Shown in pieces: positions 1 to 4,525 of a stretch of 6,931 nucleotides of DNA. The stretch lies in NCBI GenBank assembly GCA_031256755.1, contig JAIRPZ010000322.1, forward strand, positions 1-6,931, written 5' to 3'. The notes under the pieces are model-generated. The model made no database searches. It had not been told where the DNA came from and worked only from the letters and a program-made list of their open reading frames with translations. A program made the position numbers and the translations under genes. This stretch comes from Planctomycetaceae bacterium (GTDB lineage: Bacteria > Planctomycetota > Planctomycetia > Pirellulales > Thermoguttaceae). Position 1 is the first letter of the stretch. Every line of letters begins with the position of its first letter.

Positions 1-56
1 GTTGTTGCGTGGCACATTGCGGTCATGACCGCTTTTTCCGATTCTTTCGTGTACAT
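1..56 (-). CDS. 5' end of a gene running off the left edge; candidate Rrf2/IscR-family transcriptional regulator
   Basis: An ATG at 56-54 on the minus strand opens a frame that stays open to the window edge and gives 18 residues, MYTKESEKAVMTAMCHAT. An in-frame stop lies a few codons upstream, so this ATG is the natural start; there is no Shine-Dalgarno. From memory of the family, Rrf2 proteins (IscR, NsrR, CymR) begin with a short basic/polar stretch and then a helix of the form E-x-A-[LV]-x-A-[ML] that opens the winged-helix DNA-binding domain. Planctomycetal members often start M-F-x-K-x-[ST]-E-x-A-[IV]-x-A-M, which this matches closely. The gene lies just downstream of a cysteine desulfurase on the same strand, the classic setting for an Rrf2 regulator of Fe-S biogenesis. 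It has its own promoter at 103-131. The cluster-ligating cysteines of IscR would lie beyond the window. Only 18 residues are visible, so the family call is an inference. Confidence 0.5.
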   Translation of the reverse strand, partial: MYTKESEKAVMTAMCHAT

Positions 57-79
57 AATGTTTGGGATGTGAATAGTTC

Positions 80-94
80 AGAGAAATCGTCTCT
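80..94. promoter_or_regulatory. Small dyad just downstream of the left-edge promoter (possible operator)
   Basis: AGAGA (80-84) and TCTCT (90-94) form a perfect inverted repeat around the 5-nt centre AATCG. It lies at about +3 to +17 relative to the start predicted from the -10 box at 103-108. That position suits an autorepression site, or a small 5' mRNA hairpin. Five-base arms are short and could occur by chance. The link to an Rrf2-type autoregulator is inference. Confidence 0.3.
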
Positions 95-102
95 ACATAG
101 AT

Positions 103-131
103 AGAATACCATGAAAAAAGAGGATTGTCAA
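103..131 (-). promoter_or_regulatory. Strong sigma-70-like promoter for the left-edge gene
   Basis: Read on the minus strand, a perfect -35 box TTGACA (131-126) is followed after exactly 17 nt by TATTCT (108-103). The -10 is preceded by TGG, so it also has an extended -10 element (TGN). The predicted transcription start is about position 96, giving a leader of roughly 40 nt before the ATG at 56. The promoter lies between the nifS stop (172) and the left-edge gene, so that gene can be transcribed independently of nifS. Confidence 0.75.
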
Positions 132-171
132 CAGCGGTGCGGGAGTTTTCCTGCCGGTGTGCTGCAAACGG

Positions 172-1365
172 CTAACCCTTGCGCGGCTGATTTTTTTCCT
201 GATCCCAGTAAGGCGACAGCCGCCGCAGCCGGGCCACAATATCTGGAAACGCCTCGATCACCGTATCAATTTCCGCCTCCGTTGTGTACCGGCTCAAACT
301 AATCCGCACCGAACCATGTTTCGCCGTGAACGGAACCCCCATCGCCGTCAACACATGCGACGGCTCCAGCGATCCCGATGTGCATGCCGAACCGCTGGAC
401 GCACAAATACCGAATTCGCTTAATTGATACAAAATTCCTTCCCCTTCGATACAATGTACCGCCAGATTAAGCGTGTTCGGCATCCGTTCCGCTTCGGCAC
501 CATTCACCTCTACATACGGAACCCGGGCAACAATTGCCGATTCCAATTTATTCCGCAGCATTTCAATCCGCACCCTATCCGCATCGTGAGACACAGCGGC
601 AATATCAAACGCTTTGGCCAATCCCGCAATATACGGAACATTTTCGGTTCCGCCGCGCCGGCTGAATTCCTGATGTCCGCCGAGCATAAAAGGGCGTATC
701 CGGGTTCCCCGGCGGACATAAAAACCGCCGGTTCCTTTCGGTGCATGAATCTTATGCCCGGAAAAAGCAAGCATATCAACGTGCCGGAAGTTGCCGGTCA
801 GGTGAATCGGCATTTTTGTAACAGATTGTGTTGCATCGCAAAAAAACATGATTTCAGGATTCGTCTCTTTCACGATTCGGGCAAGCCGGTCAATCGGAAA
901 AACCACACCGGTTTCGCTGTTGGCATGCATCACCGCTGCAAGAAGGGTGTCATGCCGGAGTTCCCGGACAAATTCGCCGAGGTTCAGATTTCCCTTCCGA
1001 TCAACACCGATGTAAGAAACCTCATATCCCTCATGCTGCAATTCCTTGCAAACCTCAAGAACTGCCGGATGTTCGACTGCCGTTGTGATCACGTGTTTCC
1101 GGTTCGGATTTGCACGGGCTGCACCGAAAAAAGCCGCATTGATACTTTCGGTGGCGCAGGAAGTGAAAAGCAATTCGGAAGGATGTTCGGCACCGAGATG
1201 CCCGGCAATCGTCTGCCGGGCGGTTTCGACAGCGGCACGCGCCGGTTTCGCCGCCGGATACATGGAACTGGGATTAAAGTATTCCTGCTGCAAAAACGGA
1301 ACCATCGCCTCGAAGACTTCCGGGGCCACTGCCGTCGTTGCGTTATTGTCTAAATAAATTGTCAT
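172..1365 (-). CDS. nifS: NifS-type cysteine desulfurase (PLP enzyme, class V aminotransferase fold)
   Basis: The 397-residue protein converts L-cysteine to L-alanine and leaves a persulfide on its active-site cysteine, which is passed to Fe-S scaffolds and other sulfur acceptors in the cytoplasm. It is close to full family length. Visible landmarks are the N-terminal YLDNNATT (4-11), the PLP-stacking histidine in VEHPAVL (His99), the SGHK motif with the PLP-binding Lys205, RRGGTEN (236-242), and the catalytic loop SSGSACTSGSLEPSHVL with Cys328. The loop and the C-terminus (SLSRYTT..., then RRLSPYW) resemble Azotobacter NifS more than housekeeping IscS, but no other nif gene is in the window. 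The ATG at 1365 was chosen because the conserved N-terminus begins there and a promoter lies 7 nt upstream; in-frame sequence further upstream crosses the divergent intergenic region and looks non-coding. A possible Rrf2 regulator follows it. The family is certain; NifS versus IscS subtype is less so. Confidence 0.96.
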   Translation of the reverse strand: MTIYLDNNATTAVAPEVFEAMVPFLQQEYFNPSSMYPAAKPARAAVETARQTIAGHLGAEHPSELLFTSCATESINAAFFGAARANPNRKHVITTAVEHPAVLEVCKELQHEGYEVSYIGVDRKGNLNLGEFVRELRHDTLLAAVMHANSETGVVFPIDRLARIVKETNPEIMFFCDATQSVTKMPIHLTGNFRHVDMLAFSGHKIHAPKGTGGFYVRRGTRIRPFMLGGHQEFSRRGGTENVPYIAGLAKAFDIAAVSHDADRVRIEMLRNKLESAIVARVPYVEVNGAEAERMPNTLNLAVHCIEGEGILYQLSEFGICASSGSACTSGSLEPSHVLTAMGVPFTAKHGSVRISLSRYTTEAEIDTVIEAFPDIVARLRRLSPYWDQEKNQPRKG

Positions 1366-1372
1366 GCTTATC

Positions 1373-1401
1373 AGTTTAACATGATACGTTTGACAAAACA
1401 A
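1373..1401 (-). promoter_or_regulatory. nifS promoter, placed for a leaderless or near-leaderless mRNA
   Basis: On the minus strand TTGTTT (1401-1396) is separated by 17 nt from TAAACT (1378-1373). The -10 box ends only 7 nt before the nifS ATG at 1365, so the predicted transcription start falls on, or one base before, the A of the start codon. No Shine-Dalgarno could fit in such a transcript and none is present. Confidence 0.55.
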
Positions 1402-1434
1402 GACGAAAGAGGAAACGGCGGCAGCAAACCGTGA

Positions 1435-1462
1435 TTGTTTCATGCCGTTTTTTGTGTACAAT
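1435..1462 (+). promoter_or_regulatory. Promoter of the 1471-2946 gene, near-leaderless layout
   Basis: TTGTTT (1435-1440), a 16-nt spacer and TACAAT (1457-1462) lie directly before the ATG at 1471. The -10 ends 8 nt upstream of the start codon, predicting a leader of 0-2 nt. It is back to back with the nifS promoter. The two -35 boxes are about 33 nt apart (1402-1434), so a regulator bound between them could affect both genes, although no clear dyad is visible there. Confidence 0.55.
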
Positions 1463-1470
1463 GACGGACT

Positions 1471-2946
1471 ATGATAAACACTCTTTCTGAAGCAATCGAT
1501 GCTGTCCGGGGAAGGCAGCATGAGCATCATTTCTTTCGCTGCATTGCTTGGGGAAATCTGACCGCTGCGGTTTTGTTTCCTTTGACGCTTTTCCCGCAAA
1601 TTTCTTTACCGGCATGGTTCGTTATTCTGATCGCGCTGTCTGCGCCTCTTATTTACGGTTTTTTCTGCCGGACAAACCGTTTGTCCGCTGCGGCCGTGAT
1701 TGATCGGCATTACGGTCTCAAAGACCGGATGCTGACGGCAGCGGTTTTGCAGCAGAAATCCGCACTAACGCCGACCGAACAACTTCAAATTGCCGATGCG
1801 GAACAGCATCTTGCCGCTTTCCAATTAAACGATGTGCTGCCGCAGCGTTTTCCCCGAATTTGTGATATTGCTTTGTGGATGATGCTATTTTCTTTCGCCG
1901 GAACACGGTACGCCGATAATTATCTTCAATCCCGCTGGCAGGCACATACTGAAATCATGGAAACGGTACCGGCAGAAAATCCGGTTCTTCGCGAAGAAAT
2001 TGTTACAAAAACTGAAGAACTTGTGAAAGAAAACCCGGAGGAAAAAACGATTGCCGGACTTGCGGAACAGATGCAGACATTGACCGGAAAATTTGAACAA
2101 TCGGCAAACGATCCGAAGGAGTCGCTGGCGGCACTTTCGGAAATGGAGGAAAAACTGCAAACGGCACAGGAATCGCTGCAACTCGAAGTCATCGATGAAT
2201 TGCTGCAAAAGATTGCCGCTGCGCTGGAAATAACGGAAAAGACGCTGCCGGTCAGCCGTGCTTTGCAAAAGCAGGATTTTACAAAGGCGGCAGCAGAATT
2301 AAAAAAACTTGATGCCGCAACGCTGCAAAACCTTTCCAAACCGGAAAAGAAAGCCATTGCCGAAAAAATGGAAGCCGCTGCCGAAAATGCCGGTGAAAAG
2401 AATCATAAAACGTTACAAAAAGCCGCTGAGAAAATGAGTGAAGCATTGACCGAAGGAGACGGTGCAAAAGCGGAACAAGCGGCGAAAGAATTGGCAAACG
2501 AAGCGGAAAAACAGGGTGTCCGGCAGGGCATCGGCAAGAGTTTGGAAAATAAGCGTATGATGATCGGCATGATGAAAGCGGATCAGACACCGGGCAGCAT
2601 GAGCGGCGGCAAGCAAACAAATAAAACGAAACAGGCGAGCAGTCATTGGGGACAGGGAGCGGCAGGCAACCCGAATACCGGACAGCAGACGAATTTAGCC
2701 GGCAAGCGGCGGCAGGAAAAGTTAACCGGTCAAATGACGGAAAACGGAGAAACCGAAAAAACAACGCTTAACTCTGATGAAGTTTCTGTAACAAAAAGCA
2801 ACCGGCAGTATCAGGAACGTTATCAGCAGTACCGGAAAACGGCGGAAACCGTCTTGGAGTCCGAACCGATTCCGCTGGGACAGCGGCAAACGATCCGCCG
2901 GTACTTTGAAGCCATTCGTCCGGCATCGCCGGAAACGGCCGATTAA
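1471..2946 (+). CDS. Unrecognised membrane-anchored protein with a long charged helical region (DUF4175-like flavour)
   Basis: The 491-residue protein has no function I can assign. Two hydrophobic segments lie near residues 27-45 and 47-66, and a third weaker one near 131-147. Between them, around 71-92, is LSAAAVIDRHYGLKDRMLTA, recalling the 'D-x-x-x-x-L-K-D-R-x-x-T-A' stretch of DUF4175-like and planctomycetal membrane proteins often found near MoxR/BatA-type genes. Residues about 170-360 are rich in Glu, Lys, Ala and Gln in a heptad-like pattern and probably form coiled coil. Residues about 370-440 are a Gly/Asn/Gln/Thr-rich, low-complexity stretch. The C-terminus (about 444-484) carries YQERYQQYRKTAE, then QRQTIRRYFEAIRP; a Tyr-rich 'YR...YF-x-x-I-x-P' ending is also usual in those proteins. 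The ATG at 1471 fits both the promoter and the first helix. No MoxR or BatA gene is in the window, so the family link is tentative. Confidence 0.8.
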   Translation: MINTLSEAIDAVRGRQHEHHFFRCIAWGNLTAAVLFPLTLFPQISLPAWFVILIALSAPLIYGFFCRTNRLSAAAVIDRHYGLKDRMLTAAVLQQKSALTPTEQLQIADAEQHLAAFQLNDVLPQRFPRICDIALWMMLFSFAGTRYADNYLQSRWQAHTEIMETVPAENPVLREEIVTKTEELVKENPEEKTIAGLAEQMQTLTGKFEQSANDPKESLAALSEMEEKLQTAQESLQLEVIDELLQKIAAALEITEKTLPVSRALQKQDFTKAAAELKKLDAATLQNLSKPEKKAIAEKMEAAAENAGEKNHKTLQKAAEKMSEALTEGDGAKAEQAAKELANEAEKQGVRQGIGKSLENKRMMIGMMKADQTPGSMSGGKQTNKTKQASSHWGQGAAGNPNTGQQTNLAGKRRQEKLTGQMTENGETEKTTLNSDEVSVTKSNRQYQERYQQYRKTAETVLESEPIPLGQRQTIRRYFEAIRPASPETAD

Positions 2947-3105
2947 CGGCAGCACGGTTGACTTCTTTGCCGCAAAACGTAAAAACTCCCGCAAACACCG
3001 GCGGCGCAGGTTTTTGCCGGCAGAACTTATTTGCTCGCTTGGGTCGATGCAAAAACGCATGCCTGTGTTGCTGTCCGGCGATCTCCGGTATAATGAACGG
3101 CTCGC
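2947..3105 (+). other. Intergenic region before the helicase gene, with a second weak promoter-like pair
   Basis: These 159 nt separate two genes on the same strand. I see no convincing terminator: the only stems (for example CGGCA at 2947-2951 with TGCCG at 2968-2972) have long loops and no following T run. A weak promoter-like pair, TTGACT (2958-2963) and TAAAAA (2980-2985) with a 16-nt spacer, may add a longer transcript upstream of the main helicase promoter. Read-through from the upstream gene is possible. Confidence 0.3.
3066..3094 (+). promoter_or_regulatory. Helicase-gene promoter with consensus -10 box
   Basis: A perfect TATAAT lies at 3089-3094. The -35 is weak: TGTTGC (3066-3071) at 17 nt, or TTGCTG (3068-3073) at 15 nt. 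The -10 ends 11 nt before the ATG at 3106, so the predicted leader is about 5 nt, too short for a Shine-Dalgarno. Confidence 0.6.
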
Positions 3106-4461
3106 ATGCTCACTCCTCAAGACATTCTCGGTTCCGGCGGATTGATCGCCCGGCGGCTTGACCGGTATGAACACCGGCAGGAACAACTCGCTATGGCTGA
3201 TGCCGTCTATCGGGCTTTTTGTACAAAAAAGCATCTCGCTGTCGAAGCCGGCACCGGTGTCGGCAAAAGTTTCGCCTATCTCGTTCCCGCCATTCTGCAA
3301 ACCGCCGGAGAAATAACTGCCGGACAGCAGACGGACAGCGAATTGACCGGTGAAGAATCCGAAAACGTCCCGCCGCGTGCCGTTGTTTCCACCCATACAA
3401 TCAGTTTGCAGGAACAACTTCTTGAAAAAGATATTCCGTTTCTTCAAGCCGTATTGCCTTTTGAATTCACCGCCGTTCTGGTGAAAGGACGCAGCAATTA
3501 TCTTTGTCTGCGCCGCTTTCATACCGCTTTACAAAAACAAGACACCCTTTTTGATGACCGTAAAGGAAAAGAATTTCAGCGACTTTCGGAATGGAGTAAA
3601 AACACCGATGACGGTTCCAAATCATCGCTGAATCCCGAACCCGATTGGGAAATTTGGAACGAAACGTGCTGTGAAACCGGCAATTGCTCCGGCAAAAAAT
3701 GCGCACACGCTTCGAAATGTTTTTACAATACCGCCCGGCGGCGGATCGCCAATGCGCAAATCCTTGTCGTCAATCACGCCTTATTGTTCAGCGATATGGC
3801 GGTGCGCCGTCAGGGCGGAAGTATTCTGCCTGTTTATCAATATCTCATTTTTGACGAAGCCCACACCATTGAACAGGCAGCGGCGGATCATCTCGGACTT
3901 TCCGTAACACAAAGTCAGATTGAATACAATCTGAACCGGCTTTACAACGGACGGACGCAGAAAGGACTGCTGATGAATACGGATATACCGGCTGCAACGG
4001 CAAAATCAGGACAGCAGGCGGTTGAAGAATGTTTTTACGGATCGGAATTATTGTTTCAATATCTTTCGGAATGGCTGCAAAAGCGTCCCGGCAGCAACGG
4101 CAGAATCAGAGAAATCAACGTTGTCAGCAATCCGCTGGCGGCTCCGCTCCGCAAGTTATCGGCGATTCTTCGGGAGATTGCCGACAAACTGCCGAAACCC
4201 GATGACCGGACAGAATTAAAATCGGCACGGGACCGGATGGCGGACATTGCCGGAAACGTCAATGTCTGGCTTACACAAAGTTTGCCGGAAGATTCGGTCT
4301 ATTGGCTGGAATCGTCTTTTACCGGACGGGGACGGCAGCGGATTTCGATCAACGCTTCTCCGATTGACATCGGACCGATTTTGCGTGAACATCTTTTTAA
4401 CAAAACAGCAAGTGTGGTACTCGCCAGTGCCACACTTGCAACCGGCAGACAAAGTTCATGA
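3106..4461 (+). CDS. dinG: DinG/XPD-family Fe-S DNA helicase, N-terminal half only (truncated after motif III)
   Basis: The family are SF2, 5'-to-3' ATP-dependent helicases that unwind damaged or structured DNA. The 451-residue product shows Walker A AGTGVGKS (48-55), motif Ia VVSTHTISLQEQL (93-105), GRSNYLC with Cys134 as the first likely Fe-S ligand, then GNCSGKKCAHASKC giving Cys194, Cys199 and Cys205, the other three. Walker B is DEAH (250-253). A mostly helical insertion (about 265-400), the Arch region, precedes NASPIDIG (416-423). The protein then reaches motif III, SATL (441-444), and ends seven residues later (ATGRQSS, stop). Full-length family members are roughly 640-720 residues; here the second RecA-like domain, with motifs IV-VI and the arginine finger, is absent, and only 64 nt separate the stop from the convergent transporter gene. 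The start is well placed: MLTPQDILG is typical of planctomycetal homologues. The gene is probably a decayed or rearranged copy that cannot unwind DNA by itself, but a split gene or assembly junction is possible. Confidence 0.9.
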   Translation: MLTPQDILGSGGLIARRLDRYEHRQEQLAMADAVYRAFCTKKHLAVEAGTGVGKSFAYLVPAILQTAGEITAGQQTDSELTGEESENVPPRAVVSTHTISLQEQLLEKDIPFLQAVLPFEFTAVLVKGRSNYLCLRRFHTALQKQDTLFDDRKGKEFQRLSEWSKNTDDGSKSSLNPEPDWEIWNETCCETGNCSGKKCAHASKCFYNTARRRIANAQILVVNHALLFSDMAVRRQGGSILPVYQYLIFDEAHTIEQAAADHLGLSVTQSQIEYNLNRLYNGRTQKGLLMNTDIPAATAKSGQQAVEECFYGSELLFQYLSEWLQKRPGSNGRIREINVVSNPLAAPLRKLSAILREIADKLPKPDDRTELKSARDRMADIAGNVNVWLTQSLPEDSVYWLESSFTGRGRQRISINASPIDIGPILREHLFNKTASVVLASATLATGRQSS

Positions 4462-4477
4462 CTCAAGTTCATAACTT
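4452..4477. repeat. Short direct and inverted repeats at the helicase truncation point
   Basis: AAGTTCAT occurs at 4452-4459 and again at 4465-4472, a perfect 8-nt direct repeat with a 5-nt spacer. The second copy is also the left arm of a small inverted repeat, AAGTT-CAT-AACTT (4465-4477). The first copy contains the last codons of the truncated helicase, and its final T begins the TGA stop. Such short repeats are common at deletion endpoints, but they could also be chance. Confidence 0.4.
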
Positions 4478-4480
4478 CAC

Positions 4481-4511
4481 GCAAAGCGGCAAACGCTGTC
4501 TCCCGCTTTGC
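4481..4511. terminator. Hairpin between convergent genes, possible bidirectional terminator
   Basis: GCAAAGCGG (4481-4489) pairs perfectly with CCGCTTTGC (4503-4511), a 9-bp stem with a 13-nt loop. It sits in the 64-nt gap between the helicase stop (4461) and the transporter stop (4526), where a shared terminator would be expected. No T run follows the stem in either direction, so it does not look like a canonical intrinsic terminator and may only slow polymerase or protect 3' ends. Confidence 0.4.
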
Positions 4512-4525
4512 TGCCGGATATTCTT

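Noticed and set aside
111..302. A short plus-strand frame starting MKKEDCQQRC near the left edge
   Set aside because: It runs antisense into the 3' end of nifS, its ATG lies between the -35 and -10 boxes of the minus-strand promoter, and it has no plausible ribosome site.
424..1353. A 309-codon plus-strand open frame lying wholly antisense to nifS
   Set aside because: The nifS frame contains every family motif. The antisense peptide is rich in Arg, His, Phe and Cys with no recognisable domain and no promoter or ribosome site, as expected of a shadow frame.
50..1462. The palindrome-containing string GTGTACA at 50-56 and at 1454-1460, considered as a shared regulator site
   Set aside because: The first copy consists of the opening codons of the left-edge gene and the second overlaps a -10 box. 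Two 7-nt matches are not enough for a site.
1926..2357. A Ser/Phe/Ala-rich 143-codon minus-strand frame that resembles a low-complexity exported protein
   Set aside because: It is the antisense of the Glu/Lys/Ala-rich coiled-coil region; complementary GAA/AAA/GCC codons give Ser/Phe-rich shadows automatically.
2722..3522. A 266-codon minus-strand open frame spanning the end of the membrane-protein gene, the intergenic gap and the start of the helicase gene
   Set aside because: It overlaps two well-supported genes and a promoter, its composition is shadow-like (Arg/Phe/Ser-rich), and no start signal is present.
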